Source of the DNA: Micromonospora halotolerans
Lineage (GTDB): Bacteria; Actinomycetota; Actinomycetes; Mycobacteriales; Micromonosporaceae
Assembly: GCF_032108445.1 (NCBI RefSeq)
Contig: NZ_CP134876.1
Coordinates: 1,674,001 to 1,738,000 of the forward strand
Length of the DNA: 64,000 nucleotides
Direction of reading: 5' to 3'
Made by a program: the position numbers and the translations under genes. Positions within the stretch are counted from its first letter, which is position 1, and each line of letters begins with the position of its first letter. The notes beneath the pieces are model-generated. The model was not told the DNA's origin and ran no database searches. It was given only the letters and a program-made list of their open reading frames with translations. Below, one piece after another: positions 45,551 through 55,693 of this stretch.

Positions 45551-46141
45551 TCAGGCCCCGTGGTACAGGTTCTGCGTCGGCTCCACGCCCTTGGTCACCA
45601 CCGACTCCACCACGTCCGCCGCCCGGTCCACCAGGAACTCCAGCTCCTTGCGCTCGGCAGCGGAGAAGTCCGACAGCACGTAGTCGGCCGGGTCCTGCCG
45701 GCCCGGCGGCCGGCCGATGCCGAACCGCACCCGCACGTAGTCCTTCGTGCCCAGCGACTTCGACATCGAGCGCAGGCCGTTGTGACCGCCCTCGCCGCCA
45801 CCGCACTTCACCCGCAACTGGCCGTAGGGGATGTCCAGCTCGTCGTGCACCGCGATCACGCGCCCCGGCGGGATCTTGTGGAACTGCGCCAGCCCGACCA
45901 CCGGGCCGCCGGAAAGATTCATGTACGTCAGCGGCTTCACCAGCACCAGCTTCGGGCCGCCGAAACCCAGCCTTCCCTCGGCCACCTCGGCCACCGCGCG
46001 CTTGTGCCGGCCGAACTTCCCGCCCACCCGGGCGGCCAGCAGCTCCGCCACCATGAAGCCGACGTTGTGCCGGTTGCCCGCGTACTCCCGACCGGGGTTG
46101 CCCAGGCCGACCACCAGCCACGGCCCCGCCTCGTCCGTCAC
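45551..46141 (-). CDS. pth: Peptidyl-tRNA hydrolase
   Basis: A 196-residue enzyme that frees tRNA from dropped-off peptidyl-tRNAs. It has [21 protein letters not shown] with the catalytic His, [43 protein letters not shown] with the conserved Asp and Asn, and [17 protein letters not shown]. Length and order are typical. It follows rplY in the usual actinobacterial order prs-rplY-pth and is separated from it by a hairpin. Confidence 0.96.
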   Translation of the reverse strand: MTDEAGPWLVVGLGNPGREYAGNRHNVGFMVAELLAARVGGKFGRHKRAVAEVAEGRLGFGGPKLVLVKPLTYMNLSGGPVVGLAQFHKIPPGRVIAVHDELDIPYGQLRVKCGGGEGGHNGLRSMSKSLGTKDYVRVRFGIGRPPGRQDPADYVLSDFSAAERKELEFLVDRAADVVESVVTKGVEPTQNLYHGA

Positions 46142-46186
46142 GCCACGTCCCTTCCGCTCAGCCCGCCGACCCGTCTCCGATACGCC

Positions 46187-46219
46187 GACAGGCGCCCCCG
46201 GGAACCGGGGACGCCTGTC
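46187..46219. terminator. 15-bp hairpin between rplY and pth
   Basis: GACAGGCGCCCCCGG (46187-46201) and CCGGGGACGCCTGTC (46205-46219) pair with one mismatch around GAA, about 20 bases past the rplY stop on the minus strand. It may terminate or attenuate before pth. Confidence 0.7.
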
Positions 46220-46238
46220 GCACAGCCTGCGAAACCGA

Positions 46239-46931
46239 TCAGGCCTCGGTCTTCGGCTCCTCGGCAGCCGGCTCGCCCTCGGCCGGAGCGCCCTCCGGAG
46301 CCTCGGCGGTCTCCTCGCCGACCTCGGCCTCGGCCTCCTCCTCGGCGACCTCGACCTCGGGGAGGGTGGCCTCGAGCTGCTCGGCGGTCGGGGCGGCGGT
46401 CACCGAGGCGACCTGCAGCTCCCCGTCCGCGGCCAGCTCGACACCGGCCGGCAGCGTCACGTCGGCGGCGGTGATCTGGGTGCCGGCCTCGGCGCCCTCG
46501 ATCGACGCCTCCAGGTGGTCCGGCACCTTCGTGGCGTCGGCGGTCACCGTGAGCGTGTCGTGGTCGTGCACGATCAGGGTGTCCTTGGCGGCCTCGCCGG
46601 TCAGCTGGATCGGAACCTCGACGGTGACCTTCTCGCCCCGGCGGACCAGCAGCAGGTCCACGTGCTCGAAGGTGTCCTTGATCGGGTCACGCTGGATCGC
46701 CTTCGGCAGCGCCAGCACCTGGGTGCCGTCGCTGACCTCGATCGCGAAGAGCTGGTTCGCACCGCCCTTGCGGATCGCGGCGGCGAACTCACGCGCCGGG
46801 AGCGCGATGTGCTTGGGCTTCTCGCCGTGGCCGTACAGCACGGCGGGCACCTTGCCGGCCCGGCGGGTACGACGGGCACCACCCTTGCCGAACTCGGTAC
46901 GGGGCTCGGCGCTGATCTTTACCTCGGACAC
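46239..46931 (-). CDS. rplY: 50S ribosomal protein L25 (Ctc form)
   Basis: A 230-residue general-stress type L25. Start GTG 46931 has AGGAG 7 bases upstream and gives [36 protein letters not shown], the 5S-rRNA-binding L25 domain. A second TL5/CTC beta domain follows ([27 protein letters not shown]), then an unusually long acidic tail of about 50 residues rich in Glu/Ala/Pro. It binds 5S rRNA in the large subunit. A promoter-like TAGACT lies about 175 bases upstream, leaving a long leader. Confidence 0.95.
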   Translation of the reverse strand: MSEVKISAEPRTEFGKGGARRTRRAGKVPAVLYGHGEKPKHIALPAREFAAAIRKGGANQLFAIEVSDGTQVLALPKAIQRDPIKDTFEHVDLLLVRRGEKVTVEVPIQLTGEAAKDTLIVHDHDTLTVTADATKVPDHLEASIEGAEAGTQITAADVTLPAGVELAADGELQVASVTAAPTAEQLEATLPEVEVAEEEAEAEVGEETAEAPEGAPAEGEPAAEEPKTEA

Positions 46932-47103
46932 GGGGAAACTCCTGATGCTTCGCTGCGGCGGCTTGTCGTCTGGCGGTGCTGGGCGAGGGGCTCGCTGGGG
47001 CTCAACGTCGTGAACGACCGCCCGGAGCACCGCGTCGATGACGGCGCCTCCGTGCGGTGCTTTTCAGCGGCCCGCCGGGCACCCTCGCCGTGGCAACCGC
47101 ACC

Positions 47104-47109
47104 AGTCTA
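47104..47109 (-). promoter_or_regulatory. Candidate -10 of the rplY promoter
   Basis: On the minus strand TAGACT (47109-47104) is preceded by A/T-richer DNA (GAAATCGCTCGGG) and lies 173 bases upstream of the rplY start. The leader it would create (to 46932) holds a GCACCGC/GCGGTGC stem and no ORF. Confidence 0.4.
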
Positions 47110-47228
47110 CCCGAGCGATTTCCGAGCTTTCCGGCAGTCCCCATATCACCGCCGGTGGTACCGTGCCGGCCACTTTCCCGACCGGCGGCGACCCACGCGG
47201 AGGGCCGCCGCCGGGCGGGGCGCGGAAC

Positions 47229-48209
47229 TCAGCTCAGGCCACCGAACAGGGTGGTCACCGAGCCGTCGTCGAAGACCTCCCGGATCGCCCGGGCCAGCAG
47301 CGGGGCGATCGACAGCACGGTCAGCTTGTCGAGCTGCTTCTCCGGCGGCAACGGCAGCGTGTTGGTCACCACGACCTCGCTGATCGGGCTGTTCTTCAGC
47401 CGCTCGGTCGCCGGGTCGGACAGCAGCGCGTGGGTGGAGGCCACCACGATCTCCGCCGCGCCCGACTCCTTCAGGATGTCGGCGGCCTTGCTGATCGTGC
47501 CACCGGTGTCGATCATGTCGTCGACGATCAGGCAGACCCGGCCCTCGACCTCGCCGACCACCCGGTTCGCCACCACCTGGTTCGGCTTCAGCGGATCCCG
47601 CGTCTTGTGGATGAACGCCAGCGGGCAGCCACCCAGCCGGTCCGTCCAACGCTCGGCCACCCGCACCCGACCCGAGTCCGGCGCCACCACGGTCATCGGC
47701 CGGCCCGCGTACTTGTGCTCCACGTACTCGGCCAGCACGTCCATGGCGAACAGGTGGTCCACCGGGCCGTCGAAGAAGCCCTGGATCTGCGCGGTGTGCA
47801 GGTCGACCGTCAGGATCCGGTTCGCGCCCGCCGTCTTCAGCAGGTCGGCCACCAGCCGCGCCGAGATCGGCTCCCGGCCGCGGTGCTTCTTGTCCTGCCG
47901 CGAGTAGGGGTAGAACGGCAGGACCACCGTGATCCGCTTGGCCGACCCGCGCTTCAGCGCGTCGACCATGATCAGGGTTTCCATCACCCAGGTGTTGACC
48001 CCGTGCGTCACGGACTGCACCACGAAGGCGTCCGAACCGCGTACCGAGTCCTTGAAGCGCACGAAGATCTCACCGTTGGCGAAATCGTACGAGTCGGAGG
48101 GCGTCGGCGCGACGCCGAGCACCTCACCGATCTCCTTGGCCAGCTCCGGAAAACCCCGTCCGGAGAAGAGCATCAGGCTCTTGCGGTTTTCGGCGACGAT
48201 GCTGCCCAT
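47229..48209 (-). CDS. prs: Ribose-phosphate pyrophosphokinase
   Basis: A 326-residue PRPP synthetase using ribose-5-phosphate and ATP to supply nucleotide, His and Trp synthesis. It has LMLFSGRGFPELAKEIGEVLG at the N-terminus, the signature DLHTAQIQGFFDGPVDHL, and the PRPP loop CLIVDDMIDTGGTI. Length is standard. It is located between glmU and rplY as in most actinobacteria. Confidence 0.97.
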   Translation of the reverse strand: MGSIVAENRKSLMLFSGRGFPELAKEIGEVLGVAPTPSDSYDFANGEIFVRFKDSVRGSDAFVVQSVTHGVNTWVMETLIMVDALKRGSAKRITVVLPFYPYSRQDKKHRGREPISARLVADLLKTAGANRILTVDLHTAQIQGFFDGPVDHLFAMDVLAEYVEHKYAGRPMTVVAPDSGRVRVAERWTDRLGGCPLAFIHKTRDPLKPNQVVANRVVGEVEGRVCLIVDDMIDTGGTISKAADILKESGAAEIVVASTHALLSDPATERLKNSPISEVVVTNTLPLPPEKQLDKLTVLSIAPLLARAIREVFDDGSVTTLFGGLS

Positions 48210-48324
48210 GGGCCCGTCTGCTCCCGTATGTCGGTGGTTCCCGGCGGCGGTGAGCCGGGGACTATTCGGTTGCAGTATCCCCCGCGTTCACCGGTCCTCC
48301 CACGGTCTCCGGTCCCCCGTGGAT

Positions 48325-49788
48325 TCAGTCACCTTCGCTTGCGGCACCGGCCGGGTCCGACGCACCCTCGCGGGCCCGCTGCGCCGCCTCCGCGGCCGCC
48401 GTGCCGGACCGCTTGCGCAGCACCCAGCCCTCGACGTTGCGCTGCTGACCCCGGGCCACCGCCATGGCGCCCGCCGGCACATCCGAGATGATCACCGAGC
48501 CCGCCGCCGTGTACGCGCCGTCCCCCACCCGCACCGGCGCCACGAACATGTTGTCCGCCCCGGTCCGCGCGTGACTGCCGATGGTGGTGTGGTGCTTGCG
48601 CACCCCGTCGTAGTTGACGAACACCGTCGCCGCGCCGATGTTGCTGTGCTCGCCGATCGTCGCGTCACCCACGTACGACAGGTGCGGCACCTTCGACCCC
48701 TCGCCGATGGCGGCCTTCTTCGTCTCCACGAACGTGCCGACCTTCGCCTTCCGGCCCAGCCGCGACTCCGGCCGCAGGTACGCGTACGGCCCGACGCTGG
48801 CCTCCGGGCCCACCTCGGCGCCCACCGCGTGGCTGCGCACCACGCTCGCACCCGCGCCCACCGTGGTGTCCACCAGGGTGGTGTCCGGACCCACCAGCGC
48901 GCCCGCGCCGACCACCGTCGCGCCCTGCAACTGGGTGTTCTGGTCGATCACCGCGTCCCGCTCGACGGTCACCGTCACGTCGATCCAGGTGGTGTGCGGG
49001 TCCAGGATGCTCACCCCGGTCCGCATCCAGCCCTCGTTCACCCGGTCGCGCAGCAGCCGCCGCAGCGCGGCCAGCTCGACCCGGTCGTTGCAGCCCAGCG
49101 TCTCCACGTGATCGGCCGCGCAGTGCACCGCGACCGGCTCCCCCGCGTCCCGGAGCAGGCCGAACACGTCGGTCAGGTACTCCTCGCCCTGCTCGTTGTC
49201 CGTCGAGAGCTTGCCCAGCGCATCCCGCAGCCGCGCCACGTCGAACGCGTAGATGCCCGCGTTGATCTCCCGCAGCGCGCGCTGCTCCGGGGTGGCGTCC
49301 CGCTCCTCGACGATCTGCGCCAGCCGCCCCTGCGCGTCGCGCACGATCCGGCCCAGGCCGGTCGGGTCGGGCACCTCGGCGGCCAGCACGGTCGCCGCCG
49401 CGGCGGCGCCCTCGTGCGCCTCGACCAGGGCCACCACGGTGTCGGGCCGCAGCAGCGGCACATCCCCGTTGATCACCACGACCGTGCCGGCGGCCTCCGA
49501 GACCGCGTCCAGCGCGATCCGCACCGCGTGCCCGGTGCCGAGCTGCCGCTCCTGGAGCACGGGGGTGGCCGCCGGGGCGATCTCGGCCAGGTGCGCGCGC
49601 ACCTGGTCGGCGCCGTGGCCGACCACGACCACCTGGCGGTCCGCGCCGAGCGGCGCGGCCGCGGCCAGCACGTGACCGAGCAGGGTACGACCGAGCAGCG
49701 GGTGCAGCACCTTGGGCAGGGCCGACTTCATCCGCTTGCCCTCACCGGCGGCGAGCACGACAACGGTGCGGAGGTGGGGCTGGGACAC
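48325..49788 (-). CDS. glmU: Bifunctional GlcNAc-1-P uridyltransferase / GlcN-1-P acetyltransferase
   Basis: A 487-residue enzyme making UDP-GlcNAc for cell-wall synthesis. The N-terminal nucleotidyltransferase has VVVLAAGEGKRMKSALPKVLHPLLG. The C-terminal left-handed beta helix has hexapeptide repeats (VGPDTTLVDTTVGAGASVVRSHAVGAEVGPEASVGPYAYLRP) and the acetyl-site ETKKAAIGEGSKVPHLSYVGDATIGEHSNIGAA. Start GTG 49788 is preceded by TGGAG; the frame is open further upstream but crosses the tRNA gene. The C-terminus is an Ala/Glu-rich extension of about 25 residues. Confidence 0.96.
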   Translation of the reverse strand: MSQPHLRTVVVLAAGEGKRMKSALPKVLHPLLGRTLLGHVLAAAAPLGADRQVVVVGHGADQVRAHLAEIAPAATPVLQERQLGTGHAVRIALDAVSEAAGTVVVINGDVPLLRPDTVVALVEAHEGAAAAATVLAAEVPDPTGLGRIVRDAQGRLAQIVEERDATPEQRALREINAGIYAFDVARLRDALGKLSTDNEQGEEYLTDVFGLLRDAGEPVAVHCAADHVETLGCNDRVELAALRRLLRDRVNEGWMRTGVSILDPHTTWIDVTVTVERDAVIDQNTQLQGATVVGAGALVGPDTTLVDTTVGAGASVVRSHAVGAEVGPEASVGPYAYLRPESRLGRKAKVGTFVETKKAAIGEGSKVPHLSYVGDATIGEHSNIGAATVFVNYDGVRKHHTTIGSHARTGADNMFVAPVRVGDGAYTAAGSVIISDVPAGAMAVARGQQRNVEGWVLRKRSGTAAAEAAQRAREGASDPAGAASEGD

Positions 49789-49891
49789 GACGTGGCTCCA
49801 GTCGGGACGGCGACAGTCTCGCGGCCATGCTAACCAGACCGCCGGGCAGGTCGCCGCATACCCCAAGAAGGGCACCGATACCAGAGAATTG

Positions 49892-49963
49892 CTCGGCCGC
49901 CAGGATTCGAACCTGAAACACAAGAACCAAAATCTTGGGTGTTGCCAGTTACACCACGGCCGA
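49892..49963 (-). tRNA. tRNA-Gln(UUG)
   Basis: A 72-base cloverleaf on the minus strand. The acceptor stem TCGGCCG/CGGCCGA is intact, and the anticodon stem CAAGA/TCTTG holds the loop TTTTGGT, giving anticodon TTG (Gln, codon CAA). The T arm contains GGTTCGAATCC. CCA is not encoded. It lies between the HTH/endonuclease-like gene (15 bases upstream) and glmU (103 bases downstream), a frequent actinobacterial position for tRNA-Gln. Confidence 0.95.
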
Positions 49964-49978
49964 AGGATCGCCAACAGC

Positions 49979-50848
49979 TTAGCGCCTGTCGTCCACCTTC
50001 CGATGGCTCGGATCGGTGCCACGTTCGGCGGCCAAGCCCTCCACCACGCCCGCTATCCAGAGGTAGAGCTCACGCGATCGGGGAACACGTACCACGAGAC
50101 AACCCCGGTAGTTCGCCCCGACGTTGGTCCGCGTCGTCCGCGGATTGTGCCGCCTCAGGGTCGGCCGTTGAAACGAGCCGGGATCCACCCCCAGCTGAGC
50201 GGCCCACCAGCAACCGGCGGCCTCTGCGTCCGCATTTTCGTGAATGCTCACCCGGTAGCGAAGGTCATGGCGGGATCTTCCCGTTGCATCGACGAACCGG
50301 ACGAACAGCTCCACCAACCGGATGTCGCTGTTGGTGAAGGTGAGGTCGTAGCGGGAGTTGTCCGGCTTGCTCTTCGAGTCCTCGCACCAGTAGATCGCCG
50401 CCCCGAGCACCAGCAGGTCACGGTCGTCGAGCGCGCCGACCACACCGGCCGCCCGCTCGTGTTCCGCCGCCCGGGCCCCGTCCCGTGCCTCCCGGTACGC
50501 GCTCCAGCGGGCGTCCGTCATCGCTTTCGAATGCGCCCGCCGCCGCTGCGCCGTCGCCTCGTCCGGGCTCAACGGCAGGTGCCGCACCCACTGGTAGGCG
50601 GTCGACTTGGCGACGCCGAGCTGCGCCGCGATCTCGCCGACCGACCGGCCCTCGCCCCGGAGTCGCTCGGCCTCGGCACGCTCCGCGTCACGGGCCCGGG
50701 GTCGCCGGGTCCACTCGGGTGGCGGGACGCCGCGCAGCAGCGCGTATACCCGGTCGCGGCCGATGCCCAGGCGGGCCCGGATCTGCGCGACGGAGAGCTG
50801 TTCCTCGACGCGCAGGCGGCGCGCCTCGGCGGCGAGCGGGTCGGTCAC
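49979..50848 (-). CDS. Double-HTH protein with LAGLIDADG-like C-terminal domain
   Basis: A 289-residue protein. Residues 1-40 (RRLRVEEQLSVAQIRARLGIGRDRVYALLRG) and about 57-88 (RGEGRSVGEIAAQLGVAKSTAYQWVRHLPL) are two recruited helix-turn-helix units like those of resolvases. After a basic helix comes DLLVLGAAIYWCEDSKSK, then DLTFTNSDIRLVELFVRFVD, RYRVSIHEN and YRGCLVVRVPRSRELYLWIAGVVEGLA. This pattern (acidic residue after a GA.YW helix, NSD strand, repeated alpha-beta units) is that of small LAGLIDADG-type homing-endonuclease-like proteins, assigned by eye only. The acidic position is Glu-Asp (CED). It lies 15 bases upstream of tRNA-Gln, read in the same direction. Function unknown. Confidence 0.6.
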   Translation of the reverse strand: MTDPLAAEARRLRVEEQLSVAQIRARLGIGRDRVYALLRGVPPPEWTRRPRARDAERAEAERLRGEGRSVGEIAAQLGVAKSTAYQWVRHLPLSPDEATAQRRRAHSKAMTDARWSAYREARDGARAAEHERAAGVVGALDDRDLLVLGAAIYWCEDSKSKPDNSRYDLTFTNSDIRLVELFVRFVDATGRSRHDLRYRVSIHENADAEAAGCWWAAQLGVDPGSFQRPTLRRHNPRTTRTNVGANYRGCLVVRVPRSRELYLWIAGVVEGLAAERGTDPSHRKVDDRR

Positions 50849-50969
50849 TCCGGCAGGTTAGGACACCCGTACGACAGGTCGGCCATCGACGAAGCGACGT
50901 GTCCGCTGCGATCTAGCGCGCTCCTGGTTACGGTGACGTAGGCGTAGTCCCGTTCCACTGGGAGGTGCC

Positions 50970-51941
50970 ATGTCGACCACAGTGACCGGCCCGGACAGCG
51001 GCCCGAAGCCACTCACCCAGGGCCACCAGTCACCCGGCATCCTGATCGCACTGTGGGCCTTCGTGGTCGTACCGTTCCTCGCCCTGCTGGCCGCCGTGCC
51101 GGTGGCCTGGGGCGGCTGGCTGGGCTGGACCGACGTGCTGGTGGCCGCGTTCTGGTACGTGCTGTCCGGCCTGGGCATCACGGTCGGCTACCACCGCTAT
51201 TTCACCCACGGCTCGTTCAAGGCGAAACCGTGGCTGCGGGCGGTCCTGGCGGTGGCGGGCTCGTTCGCCGTGCAGGGCGAGATCGTCCAGTGGGTGGCCG
51301 ACCACCGGCGGCATCACGCGTTCTCCGACCAGGAGGGCGATCCGCACTCGCCGTGGCGGTTCGGGGAGAGCATCGGCGGGCTGACGAAGGGGCTGTTCCA
51401 CGCGCACGTCGGCTGGCTGTTCAACCGGGAGTTGTCGAACCGGGAGCGGTTCGCGCCGGACCTGCTCGCCGATCCGATCACGCGCCGCGTCGACCGGTTG
51501 TTCCCGGTGCTGGTGGTGGTCTCGATGCTCGGGCCGGCGGCGATGGGCGGGCTGCTCACCGGGTCGTGGCAGGGCGCGCTGACGGCGTTCTTCTGGGGTG
51601 GGCTGGTCCGGATCGCGCTGCTGCACCACGTCACCTGGTCGATCAACTCGGTGTGCCACGTCTACGGTGAGCGCCCGTTCGCGGTACGGCAGGGCGACCG
51701 GGCGTCGAACTTCTGGCCGTTGGCGTTGCTGTCGTTCGGGGAGAGCTGGCACAACCTGCACCACGCCGAGCCGACGAGCGCGCGCCACGGGGTGCTGCGC
51801 GGGCAGGTCGATCCGTCGGCGCGGGTGATCTGGCTGCTGGAGAAGGTCGGCGCGGCCTGGTCGGTGCGGTGGCCGAAACCGGAGCGGATCACGGCGAAGC
51901 TGGTGGAGCCGGGGCGGGTGCGCGGCCGACCGGCGCGGTAA
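50970..51941 (+). CDS. Acyl-CoA (fatty-acid) desaturase
   Basis: A 323-residue membrane di-iron desaturase introducing a double bond (probably delta-9) into acyl-CoA or lipid acyl chains. All three histidine boxes are present: HRYFTH, HRRHHAFSD and WHNLHHAEP, with hydrophobic helix pairs between them. ATG 50970 has GGGAGG 4 bases upstream. Unlike many actinobacterial desaturases there is no adjacent ferredoxin reductase gene. A TetR-type regulator follows on the same strand 41 bases later. Confidence 0.92.
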   Translation: MSTTVTGPDSGPKPLTQGHQSPGILIALWAFVVVPFLALLAAVPVAWGGWLGWTDVLVAAFWYVLSGLGITVGYHRYFTHGSFKAKPWLRAVLAVAGSFAVQGEIVQWVADHRRHHAFSDQEGDPHSPWRFGESIGGLTKGLFHAHVGWLFNRELSNRERFAPDLLADPITRRVDRLFPVLVVVSMLGPAAMGGLLTGSWQGALTAFFWGGLVRIALLHHVTWSINSVCHVYGERPFAVRQGDRASNFWPLALLSFGESWHNLHHAEPTSARHGVLRGQVDPSARVIWLLEKVGAAWSVRWPKPERITAKLVEPGRVRGRPAR

Positions 51942-51982
51942 CCGGTCGTTCGGGGCGGGTGGGGTTTGGCAGGATGGGCCGG

Positions 51983-52666
51983 GTGACCGACGTTCCCGGC
52001 AGCGACGCCAGCTCCGCCCGCAGGCGGGCCGTCCCGGCGGCGAAGCCTTCCCGGGTTCGGATGTCCGCGACCCAACGACGCGAGCAGTTGATCTCGATTG
52101 CGCGGCAGATCTTCGCCGAGCGCGGGTTCGACGCCACCTCGATCGAGGAGGTGTCGGCCCGGGCCAAGGTGTCCAAGCCGGTGGTCTACGAGCATTTCGG
52201 CGGCAAGGAGGGGCTCTACGCGGTGGTGGTGGACCGGGAGGTCCGCTCGTTGCTGGACCGGATCACCACGGCGTTGACGGCGGGGCATCCGCGGGAGTTG
52301 CTGGAGCAGGCGGCGTTGACGCTGCTGACGTACATCGAGGAGGAGACCAGCGGGTTCCGGGTGCTGGTCCGGGAGTCGCCGTTGATGTCGGCGACGGGCA
52401 ACTTCAGCAGCGTGATGAACGATGTGGCGCACCAGGTGGAGCACATCCTGGGTGCGGAGTTCTCCAGTCGGGGCTACGACCCGAAGCTGGCGGAGCTGTA
52501 CTCGCAGGCGCTGGTGGGCATGGTCGCGTTGACGGGGCGCTGGTGGTTGGAGGTGCGCAAGCCGCGGAAGGAGACGGTGGCGGCGCACCTGGTGAACCTG
52601 GCCTGGAACGGCCTGTCGCACCTGGAGGCGAAGCCGGGTCTGATCACCGTCCGCAAGCGGGCCTGA
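51983..52666 (+). CDS. TetR-family transcriptional regulator
   Basis: A regulator of about 227 residues. After a basic, Ser/Arg-rich N-terminus comes the HTH TQRREQLISIARQIFAERGFDATSIEEVSARAKVSKPVVYEHFGGKEGLYAVVV, then an all-alpha ligand domain with HILGAEFSSRGYDPKLAELYSQALVGMVALTGRWWLE. GTG 51983 (AGGA 8 bases upstream) and ATG 51974 are both possible starts. It follows the desaturase gene, so control of membrane lipid desaturation is a reasonable hypothesis. Conserved relatives exist in this glmU neighbourhood in other actinobacteria (recollection). Confidence 0.88.
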   Translation: MTDVPGSDASSARRRAVPAAKPSRVRMSATQRREQLISIARQIFAERGFDATSIEEVSARAKVSKPVVYEHFGGKEGLYAVVVDREVRSLLDRITTALTAGHPRELLEQAALTLLTYIEEETSGFRVLVRESPLMSATGNFSSVMNDVAHQVEHILGAEFSSRGYDPKLAELYSQALVGMVALTGRWWLEVRKPRKETVAAHLVNLAWNGLSHLEAKPGLITVRKRA

Positions 52667-52673
52667 GCCGCGC

Positions 52674-53147
52674 TCAGCGGTTGGCCTCGGCGATGGGGTG
52701 CTCGCGGCGGCGCCGTTCCTCGGCGGCGTGCTCGTCGGTGCCGACCTTGTCGTAGAGGCCGGTGGCGAGCAGGACCAGCCCGAACACCAGCGAGATGAGG
52801 ACGGTGGACATCGAGAAGTTGAGGAAGTTCGCCGAGGTCTGCAGCACGGCCATCATGAGGATGCCGGTGATCAGGAAGACCGCACCGGCGGTCAGGTTCA
52901 TGTAGTGGCCGAGGTTGCCGCGGCGGGACGCGCCGATGATGAGGAAGGCGCCGAAGATCACGGAGACCAGGGCGAACGCCAGGTTGGTGCGGAGGCCGAG
53001 GGCCGTGGTGTCCTCCCGGCTGAAGAGCCCGTCGCCCCAGGTCTCGAAGACCCCGTAGACGCCGAACACCAGGATGTAGAGGCCGATGAGCCCGGACAGG
53101 ACCCGGTAGAGCGGCCGTGCGGGGTGGTTCACCGGGAAGTGCGCCAT
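52674..53147 (-). CDS. DUF4383 four-helix membrane protein, copy 1
   Basis: A 157-residue membrane protein. It opens MAHFPVNHPARPLYRVLSGLIGLYILVFGVYGVFE, the DUF4383 start, with four hydrophobic helices and a hydrophilic charged tail with KVGTDEHAAEERRRREHP. Function is unknown. It is a paralogue of the next gene, aligning along nearly the whole length (NHPARP.YR...GL.GLY..VFGV.G, TNL.F......GA, NF.. KVGTD). Confidence 0.85.
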   Translation of the reverse strand: MAHFPVNHPARPLYRVLSGLIGLYILVFGVYGVFETWGDGLFSREDTTALGLRTNLAFALVSVIFGAFLIIGASRRGNLGHYMNLTAGAVFLITGILMMAVLQTSANFLNFSMSTVLISLVFGLVLLATGLYDKVGTDEHAAEERRRREHPIAEANR

Positions 53148-53220
53148 GGGAACCTCCGGTCGGCTGACTGGTTTGGCCCAATTGTCCCCCGAGTCACCCG
53201 CTCCCGTCCCCGGAAAACGC

Positions 53221-53248
53221 CGAAGGCCCGGCGGGCGCCGGGCCTTCG
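53221..53248. terminator. 13-bp hairpin between the two DUF4383 genes
   Basis: CGAAGGCCCGGCG (53221-53233) and CGCCGGGCCTTCG (53236-53248) form a perfect stem with a 2-base centre. Read on the minus strand it is followed by GCGTTTTCC, the nearest thing to a U-tract in this window, so it should terminate transcript from the upstream copy. Confidence 0.85.
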
Positions 53249-53262
53249 GGGGTGGCTGCGGG

Positions 53263-53718
53263 TCAGAGCACCAGGCGGGCCTTCTGCCAGGCCTCGTGCT
53301 CGTCGTCGGTGCCGACCTTGCCGTACATGCCGACCATGAGGAGCACCAGGGACAGGGTGAGCACCACGATGTCGGTCATGATCGAGAAGTTGAAGATGTT
53401 GGCGTCGGTGTGCAGGAACGCCAGCTCGGCCAGGCCGAGGACCATGAGGGCGTAGGCCAGCCACTGGTTGATCGCCACGTCGAGGTTGCGGCCGATCACC
53501 GTGCCGACCAGGATCGCGGCGCCGAGCAGGATGGCGAGCATCGAGAAGCCGAGGTTGGTGCCCTGGCCGAGGACCTTCGTGTCGTCCTGCGCGAGGACGT
53601 CGTCGCCGGCGCTGGCGATGATGCCGAGCACGCCGAAGACGACGAAGTACAGACCAACGAGCCCGCCGATCGCCCGGTAGACAGGCCGCGCGGGGTGGTT
53701 GACGGGGGTGTGGGCCAT
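53263..53718 (-). CDS. DUF4383 four-helix membrane protein, copy 2
   Basis: A 151-residue paralogue of the protein at 52674-53147. ATG 53718 (MAHTPVNHPARPVYRAIGGLVGLYFVVFGVLGIIA) has GGAGA upstream; an earlier ATG at 53793 adds an unrelated extension. Four helices are followed by a tail with KVGTDDEHEAWQKARLVL. Residues 50-75 include QGTNLGFSMLAILLGAAILVGTVIGRNLD. The pair looks like a tandem duplication; each copy has its own ribosome-binding site and the copies are separated by a terminator. Confidence 0.85.
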   Translation of the reverse strand: MAHTPVNHPARPVYRAIGGLVGLYFVVFGVLGIIASAGDDVLAQDDTKVLGQGTNLGFSMLAILLGAAILVGTVIGRNLDVAINQWLAYALMVLGLAELAFLHTDANIFNFSIMTDIVVLTLSLVLLMVGMYGKVGTDDEHEAWQKARLVL

Positions 53719-53813
53719 CTGTGCGTCTCCAAGACCGAACGGAAGAGGGGTCGCCTGCGATTGTCCCGCACGCCCGTCAGTGACGCCGCACACCCCCCAC
53801 CGGCGGGTCGGTG

Positions 53814-55613
<1,800 letters not shown>

Positions 55614-55693
55614 GAACCCACCTTTCATGATCAAAGGCGCCCCGGTGCCCGGGACGCCCACGTCAAGGGTACGCGGACCGGGCGGGGCGGGGT

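Noticed and set aside
49892..49963. Integration (att) site with a neighbouring mobile element
   Set aside because: No duplicate of the tRNA 3' end and no integrase gene were seen nearby. The tRNA is intact and in its usual glmU context.
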